Source of the DNA: JAKACA01 sp050010115
Lineage (GTDB): Bacteria; Actinomycetota; Acidimicrobiia; Acidimicrobiales; Bog-793
NCBI GenBank assembly: GCA_050010115.1
Contig: JBEKLQ010000010.1
Coordinates: forward strand, 1-64,000
Direction of reading: 5' to 3'
DNA length: 64,000 nucleotides
Made by a program: the position numbers and the translations under genes. The notes beneath the pieces were generated by a model. It worked only from the letters and a program-made list of their open reading frames with translations. It was not told where the DNA came from and did no database searches. Every line of letters begins with the position of its first letter. The first letter of the stretch is position 1. Below, one piece after another: positions 24,080 to 33,267 of this stretch.

Positions 24080-26128
24080 ATGACGTTGAACCTCCCGCCG
24101 AACGTGGACGCTCCGCCTCCCATCTACAACGGTCGCTACGAGCTGCGCAGCCAGGTCGCACGTGGTGGTACCGCTCAGGTGTACCAGGCCCGCGACCTGT
24201 TGCTCGATCGGCCTGTCGCGTTGAAAGTGCTGTTCCCGGAGCTGTCGAGCGACAGCTCGTTCGTCGAGCGGTTCCGCCGGGAGGCACAGGCTGCGGCGAA
24301 CCTGTCGCACCCGAACATCGTCCCGGTATTCGACTGGGGCGAGTCCGAGCGCACGTACTTCATCGTCATGGAGTACGTCGACGGCGATCCGCTCTCGGCG
24401 ATCATCCGTGGTCAGGCACCGTTGCCCCCGATGAGGGCGGCGGCGATCGCCGCCGACATCGCCAAGGCCCTGAGCTACGCACACCGCCACGGAGTCGTAC
24501 ACCGCGACGTCAAGCCGGGCAACGTCCTCATCACCCGAGACGGTCAGGTGAAGGTGGCCGACTTCGGCATCGCCCGGGCGGTCGGTGCCGACGAGAACGT
24601 CACCCAGACGGGCCTCGTCATGGGTACGGCGACGTACTTCTCCCCCGAGCAAGCCCAGGGGCTCGGCGTCGACGGCCGGAGCGACGTCTACTCGCTCGGC
24701 GTCGTGATCTACGAGATGGTCACCGGCCGGGCGCCCTTCCTGGCGGACACTCCGGTCGCCATCGCCTACAAACACGTGTCGGAGATGCCGATACCTCCGA
24801 GAGAGATCGAGCCCCGGGTCCCGGTCGCTCTGGAGGCCGTCATTCTCCGGGCAATGGCCAAGAACCCCGCCGACCGGTATGCGACGGCGGAGGATCTGCA
24901 CGCTGATCTGCAGCGTTTCATGCAGGGGACGCCGGTGCTGGCCACCGAGTCTGCGGGGCTGCTTACCGAGGCGATCAGCACGACCCCGGCGACGACCATG
25001 CTCCAGGCTCCGGCAAGCGCTACCACGACCCTTGTGGCCGCCGGTGCTGGCGGTGCGGGAACGGCGGCGACTGGCGCGCAGGCCGTCGAGCCGGCTGCGG
25101 GGTCGACCCCGTCGAAGCCGGCCATGCCCAAGCGCCGCTGGATCCCCTGGACCGTAGCGGGGCTTCTCCTCCTCGCTGCACTCGTGCCGCTCGTCAACTA
25201 CGGCGCCCACCAGCTGGGTTACTTCGGTGCGCCGGGTTACTTCGTCATGCCGAGAGTCGCGCCCGAGCCTCTCGGGGTCGCGCTCCAACAGCTCTCCAAG
25301 GACGGCCTCAAGCCGACAGCCCAGGTTCAGATCAGCACCATCCCGAAGGACACGGTGCTGTACACCGTCCCCGGCAACGGCGCCCAGGTGCGGAAGGGTC
25401 AGAAGGTCACCGTCGTCTACTCGGGCGGCCCCGCCAAGGTACAGGTGCCCAGTGTGATCGAGGACCCCGAATCGGAAGCAGAAGCGGTGTTGAGGAAAGC
25501 TGGCTTCATTCCCGCCATCAAGCCCGAGACCCTGAAGGTCGGCCAGACGCCCGGCATCGTCGCGTATCAGGATCCTCAGCCCAACACCCTGGAGCTGCCC
25601 GGGACCACCGTGACACTGACGGTGCCGCTCGGTCCAGCGCAGGTGACAGTGCCGAAGGGGCTCGTCGGGAAGCCGCTCAATACCGTCGAGACGGATCTGC
25701 GCAACGCCGACCTGCAGGTCGGGATTACACCGGGCGTGCTCTCCTCCCTTCCGATCGGCGATGTGACCGCCACGAACCCGGCATCGGGGCAGCAGGCGAA
25801 CGCCGGAACTTCGGTCACGATCTTCGTCTCGATCGGGCCTGGCGTGACCGTGCCGAACGTGAAGGGATTGAACGTCACTGCCGCCGAGGCCCAGATCATC
25901 AGGGCCGGCCTCACCTGGGTGCTGCAGACGACCCCGAGCAGTCAGGCTCAGTACGACATCGTGTTGAACGAGACGCCGGCTGGTCTCACGCAAGTCAAGG
26001 CGGGATCGCAGGTCACCCTGCTGGTCGGGGCCGGGCCGACTACCACCAGTACGACCACCACTTCGACGACCACTACCACTACCACGACGACGACGACGAC
26101 CACGACCACGACCACGCCGAAGCCCTAG
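24080..26128 (+). CDS. pknB: Ser/Thr protein kinase PknB with four PASTA domains
   Basis: 682-residue receptor kinase. Kinase domain about 17-275: glycine loop VARGGTAQVY, catalytic Lys in VALKVLF, HRDVKPGN, DFGIARA, activation-loop Thr residues before GTATYFSPEQ. A juxtamembrane Ala/Thr linker leads to the membrane helix (about 353-372) and then four PASTA repeats (about 385-650), which bind muropeptides or lipid II. It ends in a Thr tract of ~25 residues. It is the only kinase in the cluster; pknA is absent. TAGGCT 9 bases before the ATG hints at an internal promoter. Confidence 0.97.
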   Translation: MTLNLPPNVDAPPPIYNGRYELRSQVARGGTAQVYQARDLLLDRPVALKVLFPELSSDSSFVERFRREAQAAANLSHPNIVPVFDWGESERTYFIVMEYVDGDPLSAIIRGQAPLPPMRAAAIAADIAKALSYAHRHGVVHRDVKPGNVLITRDGQVKVADFGIARAVGADENVTQTGLVMGTATYFSPEQAQGLGVDGRSDVYSLGVVIYEMVTGRAPFLADTPVAIAYKHVSEMPIPPREIEPRVPVALEAVILRAMAKNPADRYATAEDLHADLQRFMQGTPVLATESAGLLTEAISTTPATTMLQAPASATTTLVAAGAGGAGTAATGAQAVEPAAGSTPSKPAMPKRRWIPWTVAGLLLLAALVPLVNYGAHQLGYFGAPGYFVMPRVAPEPLGVALQQLSKDGLKPTAQVQISTIPKDTVLYTVPGNGAQVRKGQKVTVVYSGGPAKVQVPSVIEDPESEAEAVLRKAGFIPAIKPETLKVGQTPGIVAYQDPQPNTLELPGTTVTLTVPLGPAQVTVPKGLVGKPLNTVETDLRNADLQVGITPGVLSSLPIGDVTATNPASGQQANAGTSVTIFVSIGPGVTVPNVKGLNVTAAEAQIIRAGLTWVLQTTPSSQAQYDIVLNETPAGLTQVKAGSQVTLLVGAGPTTTSTTTTSTTTTTTTTTTTTTTTTTPKP

Positions 26129-26159
26129 CCACGGCCTGAGGACGCTCAGCCGGCGGTGG
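26129..26159. terminator. Hairpin between convergent pknB and pabA
   Basis: CTGAG-GACG-CTCAG core (26136-26149) flanked by complementary CCAC / GTGG. No T-run; fills the gap between the two stop codons. Confidence 0.55.
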
Positions 26160-26161
26160 CG

Positions 26162-26761
26162 TCAGCCAACCGCAGCCCGGTCGCCGGCTCGCAGGAAGTT
26201 AGCCAGCAGGTCCTTGCCGGCTTGCCCGGTGAGGATGGATTCGGGGTGGAACTGCACACCTTCGACGGGCAACTCCCGGTGGCGCAACCCCATGACGAGG
26301 CCGTCCGCAGTCCGGGCCGTCACCTCGAGGCACGCCGGGACGGACGAGGCGTCGACTACGAGTGAGTGGTATCGCGTCGCCCGGAGCGGGTTGGGGAGCC
26401 CGGTGAACACGCCGAGGCCGTCGTGGTTGATGTCCGACGTCTTGCCGTGCACGATCTCGCCCGCCCCGACGATCTCGCCACCGAAGACCTCGCCGATGCA
26501 CTGGTGCCCGAGGCAGACGCCGAGCACGGGTATGCCCGCGGCCCCAAGAGTGGCGATCGCTTCGTTGCTGATGCCGGCGCCGGCCGGACGGCCAGGTCCC
26601 GGCGAGACGAGCAAACGGTCCGGCGCGAGGGCGGCGAGCCCGTCGACGTCGAGGTCGTCGTTTCTCACGACCACGGGCTCGGCTCCCAGCTCACCGAGGT
26701 ACTGCACGAGGTTGTAGACGAAACTGTCGTAGTTGTCGATGACCACGACGCGCGCACCCAT
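26162..26761 (-). CDS. pabA: Glutamine amidotransferase, PabA/TrpG type
   Basis: 199-residue class I glutamine amidotransferase that supplies ammonia for aminodeoxychorismate or anthranilate synthesis. It starts [20 protein letters not shown], has the oxyanion motif [11 protein letters not shown], nucleophile Cys in [11 protein letters not shown], and the His/Glu pair in [13 protein letters not shown] 26761 gives the normal family length. No pabB or trpE is adjacent, so folate versus tryptophan assignment is open; location beside pknB and crgA is shared with many actinobacteria. Confidence 0.93.
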   Translation of the reverse strand: MGARVVVIDNYDSFVYNLVQYLGELGAEPVVVRNDDLDVDGLAALAPDRLLVSPGPGRPAGAGISNEAIATLGAAGIPVLGVCLGHQCIGEVFGGEIVGAGEIVHGKTSDINHDGLGVFTGLPNPLRATRYHSLVVDASSVPACLEVTARTADGLVMGLRHRELPVEGVQFHPESILTGQAGKDLLANFLRAGDRAAVG

Positions 26762-26860
26762 GCGCACTGAGGCTATCGGCCGGGTCACCCGACCACCTCC
26801 CGCTGCTCCGGAGCGGCTGGTCCCGCGGCCGCTCTGGCGCACCGCCTCGCCGGCAGGCCC

Positions 26861-26866
26861 TATCCT
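26861..26866 (+). promoter_or_regulatory. -10 box of crgA, probable leaderless start
   Basis: TATCCT ends 7 bases before GTG 26874 and no ribosome-binding site is seen, which fits a leaderless transcript. Confidence 0.5.
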
Positions 26867-26873
26867 GCAGCCC

Positions 26874-27389
26874 GTGCCAGATACGAGCTCCGGCGACAGC
26901 GAGCCCCCCGTCTCCTCCCCAGATACCCCGGACGCCGACGCGCCCGCCGCCGGGGAAGTCAACGAGGTCGAGGACGTCGAGGACCTCAAGGAAGTCAAAG
27001 CGCCCTCGGCGACCAAAGGACCTACGGCGCCCTCGGCGACCAAAGGACCTACGGCGCCTGCGGCGACCAAAGGACCTACGGCGCCTGCGGCGACCAAAGG
27101 ACCCAAGGCCACCAATCAGGCCACGGCGTCTGGCCGGGCGACGCCCAAGGGCGGCTCCCCCCGAGCGCAGGCTCCCAAGCCCGGGCGCTACACACCTCCG
27201 ATCCCGAAGCAGGTGAGGAGGAGCCCGTCATGGTACCCCTACGTGCTGCTGACCTTCCTGATCGGGGGGCTGCTGATGATCGTGCTGAACTACATCCACG
27301 TCCTCCCGGGCGGGACCAACAACTGGTACCTGCTCGGCGGGATCGCCTTCATCGTCACCGGGCTCTTCATGGCGACGCGCTACCACTGA
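26874..27389 (+). CDS. crgA: Cell division protein CrgA with repeat-expanded N-terminus
   Basis: Small membrane protein of the divisome that interacts with FtsZ and penicillin-binding proteins in actinobacteria. The last ~55 residues are diagnostic: [21 protein letters not shown], a periplasmic loop [13 protein letters not shown], then a second helix ending GLFMATRYH. The N-terminal ~110 residues are hydrophilic and include four 9-residue repeats (about PSATKGPTA). Typical CrgA is ~80-90 residues, so this version is about twice as long. GTG 26874 chosen by the -10 box; upstream in-frame codons overlap pabA. Confidence 0.88.
   Translation: MPDTSSGDSEPPVSSPDTPDADAPAAGEVNEVEDVEDLKEVKAPSATKGPTAPSATKGPTAPAATKGPTAPAATKGPKATNQATASGRATPKGGSPRAQAPKPGRYTPPIPKQVRRSPSWYPYVLLTFLIGGLLMIVLNYIHVLPGGTNNWYLLGGIAFIVTGLFMATRYH
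27000..27107. repeat. Four 27-bp tandem repeats in crgA
   Basis: Units at 27000, 27027, 27054 and 27081, differing at only a few positions, each encoding an A-P-S/A-A-T-K-G-P-T/K block. Confidence 0.92.
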
Positions 27390-27409
27390 GCAACCCCGGC
27401 ACGAACATG

Positions 27410-27458
27410 CAATTGGCTGGCAGCCCGGTCAGATGTGACCCGGACCACCAGCCAGTTG
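27410..27458. terminator. Two-level hairpin between convergent crgA and thiolase genes
   Basis: Outer arms CAATTGGCTGG (27410-27420) and CCAGCCAGTTG (27448-27458) pair with one mismatch; inside, GGTCA-GATG-TGACC (27427-27440) is a perfect hairpin. No T-run. Confidence 0.65.
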
Positions 27459-27493
27459 GCTGTTGAGTGAGCCGGCACCGAGCCGGCTCTCGA

Positions 27494-28669
27494 CTAGAGG
27501 CGCTCGATGATCGTGGCGTTGGCGAGCCCGCCACCCTCGCACATCGTCTGGAGGCCGTAGCGCCCACCTGTCCGCTCGAGCTCGTTGAGGAGCGTGGCCA
27601 TCAGCTTCGCACCGGAGGCGCCGAGCGGGTGGCCGAGGGCGATGGCGCCGCCGTTCACGTTCACCCGGTCCATGTCCGGGTGGAGCTCCTTCGCCCATGC
27701 GAGCACGACAGACGCGAACGCCTCGTTGATCTCGACGAGATCGATGTCCTCGATGGAGAGTTTCGTGCGCCCGAGGATCTTCTGGGTCGCCGGAATGGGG
27801 CCGCTGAGCATGCTCACGGGGTCGACGCCCACGACCGTGAAACCCACGAAGCGCGCCCTCGGCCGCAACCCCAGCTCGGCTGCCCGCTCCTCGGACATGA
27901 CGAGTACCGCAGACGCGCCGTCGGTGATCTGGGACGAGTTCCCTGCCGTGATCTTGCCGTCCGGCTTGAACGCAGGCTTCAGGTTGGCGAGCGTCTCTGC
28001 CGTGGTGCCGGGACGGATACCTTCGTCGATCGAGAGCGTGTCGGGGGTCACGTTGCCGTCGGCATCCTTGACAGCGATCGACACGATCTCGCGCTCGAAT
28101 CGCCCTTCGGAGGTCGCCCGCGCCGCCTTCTGCTGGCTGGCGGCCCCGAAGGCGTCGAGCTCCTCACGGCTCAGGTTCCACTGGTCAGCGATCATCTCGG
28201 CCGAGATGCCCTGCCCCACGAGGCCCCCGACGGGCTCGTAGCGGACCCGCACCGTCGGTCCGAACGGGAAACCCACCCCGCTCCCGATCGAAGCCCCCAT
28301 CGGTACTCGAGTCATGGTCTCGACGCCGGCGGCGATGGCGACGTCGTACGCACCGGCCATGACCCCCTGGGCCACGAAGTGCAGCGCCTGCTGGGACGAG
28401 CCGCACTGGCGGTCGACCGTGGTGGCAGGCACGGACTCGGGCCACCCAGCGGCGAGAACGGCGTTGCGGCCGACGTTGAGGGCCTGATCGCCAACCTGCA
28501 TCACACAGCCCATGACCACGTCGTCGACGAGTGCGGGGTCGAGGTCGTTGCGCTCGGCGAGCGCCTTCAGTGCCTCAGCGGCCAGGTCGGCGGGATGCCA
28601 GCCGGACAGCTTGCCGTTGCGCTTGCCTCCCGGCGTGCGCACGGCATCGACGATGACAGCATTGGGCAT
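27494..28669 (-). CDS. Acetyl-CoA acyltransferase (thiolase)
   Basis: 391-residue thiolase, cleaving or forming 3-ketoacyl-CoA. Active-site Cys in VDRQCGSSQQAL (about 90), NEAFASV, GHPLGASGAKLM with His about 350, and second Cys in MCEGGGLANA (about 380). Length is standard. Likely part of beta-oxidation; divergent from a thioesterase gene with a palindromic operator-like site between. GTG/ATG start: ATG 28669, preceded by an AGGAGACC stretch. Confidence 0.95.
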   Translation of the reverse strand: MPNAVIVDAVRTPGGKRNGKLSGWHPADLAAEALKALAERNDLDPALVDDVVMGCVMQVGDQALNVGRNAVLAAGWPESVPATTVDRQCGSSQQALHFVAQGVMAGAYDVAIAAGVETMTRVPMGASIGSGVGFPFGPTVRVRYEPVGGLVGQGISAEMIADQWNLSREELDAFGAASQQKAARATSEGRFEREIVSIAVKDADGNVTPDTLSIDEGIRPGTTAETLANLKPAFKPDGKITAGNSSQITDGASAVLVMSEERAAELGLRPRARFVGFTVVGVDPVSMLSGPIPATQKILGRTKLSIEDIDLVEINEAFASVVLAWAKELHPDMDRVNVNGGAIALGHPLGASGAKLMATLLNELERTGGRYGLQTMCEGGGLANATIIERL

Positions 28670-28766
28670 CCCTGGTCTCCTCTGGGACTCCTGCGGCCGG
28701 AAGCGGCTCGCTCTTGATGGGTTGTACCGGTCCTTTTACAGGACAGGGCGCAAGTGACACACACAA

Positions 28767-28780
28767 ACTGACGTGTCAGT
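28767..28780. promoter_or_regulatory. Operator-like inverted repeat in the thiolase/thioesterase divergent region
   Basis: ACTGAC-GT-GTCAGT, 6-bp arms. A second overlapping pair TGACAC (28755-28760) / GTGTCA (28773-28778) is present. A further hairpin GTCCT-TTTAC-AGGAC lies at 28730-28744. Size and symmetry fit a TetR-type repressor of fatty-acid genes; this is inference. Confidence 0.45.
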
Positions 28781-28832
28781 CAAGAGAGTAGCGGGCGCGT
28801 GCTTGGCATACCACCGGGCAGGGAGCGGTACG

Positions 28833-29273
28833 GTGACCGATGTGGCCAAAGACATGACACGGTGGTTGGGGGACGGCGGGATGGCGATCCTGGGTGCGAT
28901 CGGCGTGTCGTTCGACGACTACGGCATCGAGGACGACGATGATGCCGGTTGGGCCACGGCGATCTGGGAGCCCACCGCGCTGGCGTGCAACCCGCACGGC
29001 ACGGTGCAAGCCGGCGTTCACTCGGTGGTCCTCGATGCCGCTATGAATTTCGCCGTGAACGCAGGGCTCAAGGGCCGCGACCGGACGAAGGCCACGATCG
29101 AGATGAAGACCGAGACGGTCCGGACGGCTGGCGTCGGCGACCGGCTCGCAGTGCGCGGCGCCGTGGTGCGTGAGACCCGCCAGATCGCGTTCGCCGAAGC
29201 CCGCATCGAGAACGCCGAGGCCCAGCTGATCAGCCGGTCGACGGGGACGTTCTTACTGCACCGCACCGTCTGA
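28833..29273 (+). CDS. PaaI-type hot-dog thioesterase
   Basis: About 146 residues, hot-dog fold acyl-CoA thioesterase of the PaaI group. The core signature is NPHGTVQAGVHSVVLDAAMNFAV, with the HG(x)xxAG turn and the catalytic acidic residue in the following helix. Later strands read KATIEMKTETVRTAG and QIAFAEARIENAEAQLIS, ending STGTFLLH. GTG 28833 follows GGGAG by about 8 bases; an in-frame start at 28773 would lie inside the operator-like repeat. Divergent partner of the thiolase. Confidence 0.85.
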   Translation: MTDVAKDMTRWLGDGGMAILGAIGVSFDDYGIEDDDDAGWATAIWEPTALACNPHGTVQAGVHSVVLDAAMNFAVNAGLKGRDRTKATIEMKTETVRTAGVGDRLAVRGAVVRETRQIAFAEARIENAEAQLISRSTGTFLLHRTV

Positions 29274-29367
29274 TCCGGATCGCTCGGGCCGGGTGACCGC
29301 GAGGCCACGAGGCCGCGAGGCCGCGAGGCCGCAAGGCCGCGAGGCCGGCCGTCGCTCCGGTAGAGGC

Positions 29368-31731
29368 TCAGGCCGTGGCGCGGTCGGCCGCCTCCGGCAA
29401 GCGCCGGGCGCGCACCGACACGAGCTCGGTGACCGCTCTGTCGACGAGGCCCGGCAGGACGAGCCGGCCGCCGCCGGCCCGACCGATGACACGACCTGGC
29501 ACGCCCGCCGAGCTCGCAGCCCCAATCAACGCCTCGGGTTGGCTCGTGCAGACGAGGACACGTGACGGCGCCTCGCTGAACAGCCCGTCCACGGTCCAGC
29601 GCTCGTCGATCGATGCCCCGATGCCGGACACGCAGCACAGCTCTGCCAGGCAGAGGGCCAGCCCGCCGTCGCTGACGTCGTGCAGCCCGGAGATCGGGAT
29701 GGAGGCCTCGCCGGCGCACGTCTCGGCGATGAGCCGCCGTACGAGCTCGCACAGCGCCCGGTGCCGGCCGAAGTCGAGCGCGGGCAGATCGCCACCGTCG
29801 AGCCCGTGCAGCTCTGCGGCCCAGCGCGAGCCGCCGAGCGACACCGGGCCGGCCGCAGCGCCGTCGGGGGCACCAGCAGCGCCAGCAGCACCAGCAGCGC
29901 CAGCGGCGGAGAAGCCAGCGGGGCCCGGCCCGCCGAGCAGAACGATCGCGTCGCCGTCCGCCATCGAGATGCCAGGTGGTCGAGTCTCGAGGCGCTCGAT
30001 CAGGCCGACGAGGCCGACCACCGGCGTCGGGTCGATGTCGACGCCGGCACTCTCGTTGTAGAGCGACACGTTGCCGCCGACGACCGGCACTCCGAACGCC
30101 AGGCACGCCTCGGCCATCCCGTCGATCGACTCCGACAGCTGCCACATGACCTCGGGGTGCTCCGGGTTGCCGAAGTTCAGGCAGTCCACAACGGCGACGG
30201 GCTCCGCCCCTGCACACGAGACGTTGAGGACCGCCTCGGCAACCGTGAGCGCAGTGCCCTGTCTCGGGGAGACGGCGCACCACGACGGGTTGGCGTCGCA
30301 GGTGAGCGCCAGCGCTTTCCCCGTCCAGTTCACGCCCGGTCCGGCGAGGCGGAGCACGGTCGCGTCGGCAACGCCAGGCGGGACGACCGTGTTCAAGAAC
30401 AGCTGATGGTCGTACTGCCGGAACACGAACGAAGGGTCGTACAGGAGTGCCAGCAAGTCGCTCGCCGCATCGGTCGCCGCCACCACCTCGGCTACCGAGC
30501 CATTCCCTGCCGATCGATCTCCTGCCGGCACGGGTGCGGCCAGCGGACGGCGGTACAGCGGCGCTCCGTCCGCCAGCGAGGACGCCGGCATGTCCGCGAC
30601 CACCTGGCCGGCACCGGGGGGACCGTCGCTCACCACGAGACGCCCGACACCGTCCGGGCCGGCTTGGACCACCGAACCGATCACCGTCGCCCGCACCTCG
30701 TGCCGGGCGCAGGTGGCCAGCACCGAGTCGATCGACGACGGCTCGACGATCGCCAGCATCCGCTCCTGGCTCTCGCTCGTCATGATCTCGACAGGCGACA
30801 TGCCGGGCTCCCGCAGCGGTACGGCGGAGGCGTCCACGACCATCCCGAGGCCGCCGCGGGCGGCGGTTTCCGATGTTGCGCAGGCGAGTCCGGCGCCGCC
30901 CAGATCCTGGATGCCCACGACGAGCCTTTGGTCGAGAAGGTCGAGCGAGGCCTCGATGAGGCGTTTCTCTTCGAACGGGTCGCCGACTTGGACGCTCGGT
31001 CGTTTGGCGCTCTCCTCATCCCCGAAACCCGCCGATGCCAATACACTCACGCCCCCGATGCCGTCACGGCCCGTGAGGGACCCGAGGAGGACCACGAGGT
31101 TGCCGACTCCGGTTGCCGATGCGAGCACGAGCCGTTCGATCGGGAGCACGCCGAGGCAGAAGACGTTGACAAGCGGGTTGCCCTGGTAGCAACGAGCGAA
31201 CGTGAGCTGGCCGCCGACGGTCGGAACGCCGACAGAGTTCCCATAGCCGGAGATGCCGCGCACGACGCCGTCGAAGATGAACCGGCTCCTCGGGTCTGCG
31301 AGCGGGCCGAAGAACAGCGGGTCCATCAGTGCTATTGGCCGCGCACCCATCGTAAAGACGTCGCGCAAGATGCCGCCGACACCCGTGGCGGCGCCCTGGT
31401 ATGGCTCGATGGCCGAAGGGTGGTTGTGGCTCTCGATCCGTAACGCGATGGCGATCCCATCACCCACGTCCACCACTCCGGCGTTCTCGCCGGGACCAAC
31501 CAGCACGCGCTCGCCCGCCGAGGGGAGCCGGCGCAAATGAACGCGGGACGACTTGTACGAGCAATGCTCGCTCCACATGACCGAATACATCGCAAGCTCG
31601 ACCGCAGTGGGCTCGCGACCGAGCGCGTCCAGGATCATCTGGTACTCGTCATCGGTAAGGCCAAGGCTGCGGTGCAGCCCGCCCGGAGTTGCCATCGCCG
31701 TATGAGAATCGTGAGAATTGTCTGTGTCCAT
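29368..31731 (-). CDS. purL: Phosphoribosylformylglycinamidine synthase subunit PurL
   Basis: ATP-dependent FGAM synthase subunit (step 4 of purine synthesis), small type that works with PurQ and PurS. About 787 residues from ATG 31731. Signatures: [12 protein letters not shown] near the N-terminus, [51 protein letters not shown], and second-half [15 protein letters not shown]. An Ala/Gly-rich insertion ([14 protein letters not shown]) lies about residues 605-625. Separated from purQ by a plus-strand gene, so it must have its own promoter. In-frame sequence upstream of 31731 is probably untranslated. Confidence 0.96.
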   Translation of the reverse strand: MDTDNSHDSHTAMATPGGLHRSLGLTDDEYQMILDALGREPTAVELAMYSVMWSEHCSYKSSRVHLRRLPSAGERVLVGPGENAGVVDVGDGIAIALRIESHNHPSAIEPYQGAATGVGGILRDVFTMGARPIALMDPLFFGPLADPRSRFIFDGVVRGISGYGNSVGVPTVGGQLTFARCYQGNPLVNVFCLGVLPIERLVLASATGVGNLVVLLGSLTGRDGIGGVSVLASAGFGDEESAKRPSVQVGDPFEEKRLIEASLDLLDQRLVVGIQDLGGAGLACATSETAARGGLGMVVDASAVPLREPGMSPVEIMTSESQERMLAIVEPSSIDSVLATCARHEVRATVIGSVVQAGPDGVGRLVVSDGPPGAGQVVADMPASSLADGAPLYRRPLAAPVPAGDRSAGNGSVAEVVAATDAASDLLALLYDPSFVFRQYDHQLFLNTVVPPGVADATVLRLAGPGVNWTGKALALTCDANPSWCAVSPRQGTALTVAEAVLNVSCAGAEPVAVVDCLNFGNPEHPEVMWQLSESIDGMAEACLAFGVPVVGGNVSLYNESAGVDIDPTPVVGLVGLIERLETRPPGISMADGDAIVLLGGPGPAGFSAAGAAGAAGAAGAPDGAAAGPVSLGGSRWAAELHGLDGGDLPALDFGRHRALCELVRRLIAETCAGEASIPISGLHDVSDGGLALCLAELCCVSGIGASIDERWTVDGLFSEAPSRVLVCTSQPEALIGAASSAGVPGRVIGRAGGGRLVLPGLVDRAVTELVSVRARRLPEAADRATA

Positions 31732-31844
31732 CACCCGACGCCGTTCGTGCCGCAGCAAACCGAAGTGGCTGCCACTAGTTGCTCGGTTCCGCCGGCGGCG
31801 GTCGGTGGTTTGCATGACGAGTCAATTCGTACGACACTTGTTGT

Positions 31845-32282
31845 ATGCCCCCACGTAAAAGACAGACCAAGACCAAGACAACGCTCAGCAGCGAGCACAA
31901 AGATGCTCTGGCCGAGGGTCGGCGCCAAGGCAATGCTGTGCGCCGCTATCTCGTCGCGCTGCAGGAGAACAAGCCTCGGCGTGGACGCCAGGTGAGCAAC
32001 GAGTCGCTCGTCCAGCGGCGTGCCGAGATCGACGCCAAGATGGCTTCGGCCGACCCGCTGCAGAGGGCTCACCTCATCCAGCAGCGCCGCAACCTCGAGC
32101 GCCGTCTGGCTACCGCCGACGAGACGGAGGAAGTCGACCTGGAATCTCTCGAGGAAGCCTTTGTGATGGTTGCCGCCGAGTACGGCGATCGGAAAGGGAT
32201 CGAGTACAAGACCTGGCGTGAGGTCGGCGTTCCCGCCGACGTGCTGGCTCGCGCCGGCATTCACTGGAGCCGCCGCTCCTAA
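31845..32282 (+). CDS. Uncharacterised basic protein between purL and purQ
   Basis: 145 residues, not recognised by function. The N-terminus is Lys/Arg/Thr-rich (MPPRKRQTKTKTTLSSEHKD), the middle (about 50-95) is a charged helical, probably coiled-coil stretch with RRAEIDAKMASADPLQRAHL and QQRRNLERRLATADE. The C-terminus, RKGIEYKTWREVGVPADVL-ARAGI, looks like a compact helical motif that I recall from other actinobacterial hypothetical proteins. Nucleic-acid binding is a guess from charge. It is convergent with purQ, sharing a 4-base overlap of stop codons, and divergent from purL. Confidence 0.75.
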   Translation: MPPRKRQTKTKTTLSSEHKDALAEGRRQGNAVRRYLVALQENKPRRGRQVSNESLVQRRAEIDAKMASADPLQRAHLIQQRRNLERRLATADETEEVDLESLEEAFVMVAAEYGDRKGIEYKTWREVGVPADVLARAGIHWSRRS

Positions 32283-33007
32283 TCGCCTGCAGGCCTGCCA
32301 GCGGGTGCGGTGGCCGACATCGCCGCTTCATCCGCTGCAGCCTGGAGGAACGATTGCAGCAACACTTGCCCGTCGACCGAGCCGGTCAGGTGGCTGCACG
32401 CGCGTTCCGGATGTGGCATCAGACCGACGACATTACCCGTCTTGCTCGATACGGCCGCCACGGCTCCCATCGAGCCGTTCGGGTTCGACACGTAGCGCAG
32501 CGGGATACGACCGCCTGCCTCGAGTTCACGCAACATCGCGACGCTGCACGTGTAGTTGCCCTCGAAGTGGTTGATGGGGAGTTTCAGTCGCTGGCCGACT
32601 GAGGCACCAGCGGTCAACACCGACGAGATGGAGACGACCTCGCACTCGACGACGTCACACATGAACCGGAGCCCGGCATTCCGTAGCAGCGCTCCCGGGA
32701 GCAGATGCGCTTCGGTGAGGACCTGGAAGCCGTTGCAGATGCCGAGCACCGGCAACCCTGCCTCAGCCGCCTCGCGGACGGCGTCCATCACGGGCGAGAA
32801 CCGAGCGATAGCGCCACAACGTAGGTAGTCGCCGTGGGCGAAGCCCCCGGGTACGACGATGGCGTCGAAGCCATCGAGCGACTTCGTGGTATGCCACACG
32901 AGCTCGGCGGTGGCTCCGAGGCTCGACAGCGCTTCCACCGCATCGTGCTCGCAATTCGAGCCCGGGAACACGACGACTGCGACGTTCACCTGTCGTTCAG
33001 CGGTCAC
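32279..33007 (-). CDS. purQ: FGAM synthase glutaminase subunit PurQ
   Basis: 242-residue class I glutamine amidotransferase giving ammonia to PurL. VVVFPGSNCEHDAVEAL at the N-terminus, VVPGGFAHGDYLRCGAIA oxyanion region, nucleophile Cys in GICNGFQVLTE, and His-Pro-Glu in GLMPHPERA. The ATG at 33007 overlaps the purS stop (ATGA). Its own stop overlaps that of the convergent unknown gene by 4 bases. A ~15-residue Ala/Gly/Pro tail follows the domain. Confidence 0.97.
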   Translation of the reverse strand: MTAERQVNVAVVVFPGSNCEHDAVEALSSLGATAELVWHTTKSLDGFDAIVVPGGFAHGDYLRCGAIARFSPVMDAVREAAEAGLPVLGICNGFQVLTEAHLLPGALLRNAGLRFMCDVVECEVVSISSVLTAGASVGQRLKLPINHFEGNYTCSVAMLRELEAGGRIPLRYVSNPNGSMGAVAAVSSKTGNVVGLMPHPERACSHLTGSVDGQVLLQSFLQAAADEAAMSATAPAGRPAGD

Positions 33008-33267
33008 GCGCTCACCTCGATGGGACTGACGGTCACGTCGGCGCGCTGGATGACGGGGTTGGCGAGCAGCCGATGGGACAGATCCTCGGCAACCGACCGC
33101 GCCTCGCCGGGGTCGTCAGCGTCGACGACGAAGTGGAAGATCCGGCCGGCGCTCAGCTCGGCGATCCGGTCGAAGCCCAAGAGTGGTAGCGCTCGCTCGA
33201 TCGTGGCGGCCTCCGGATCGGAGATGCCTGGCAGCGCGCTCACCTCGACCACGACGGCGAACTTCAT
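33004..33267 (-). CDS. purS: FGAM synthase accessory subunit PurS
   Basis: 87-residue small subunit that bridges PurQ and PurL. MKFAVVVEVSALPGISDPEA and RIFHFVVDADDPGEA are typical of the family, ending in the strand VIQRADVTVSPI. Start ATG 33267 overlaps the purC stop by 4 bases and its stop overlaps purQ; the frame's upstream GGGV residues are not needed. Presence of PurS confirms the three-subunit enzyme. Confidence 0.95.
   Translation of the reverse strand: MKFAVVVEVSALPGISDPEAATIERALPLLGFDRIAELSAGRIFHFVVDADDPGEARSVAEDLSHRLLANPVIQRADVTVSPIEVSA

Noticed and set aside
23942..25993. 683-codon minus-strand frame opposite pknB and pbpA
   Set aside because: Shadow frame; the plus strand encodes a complete kinase with all motifs.
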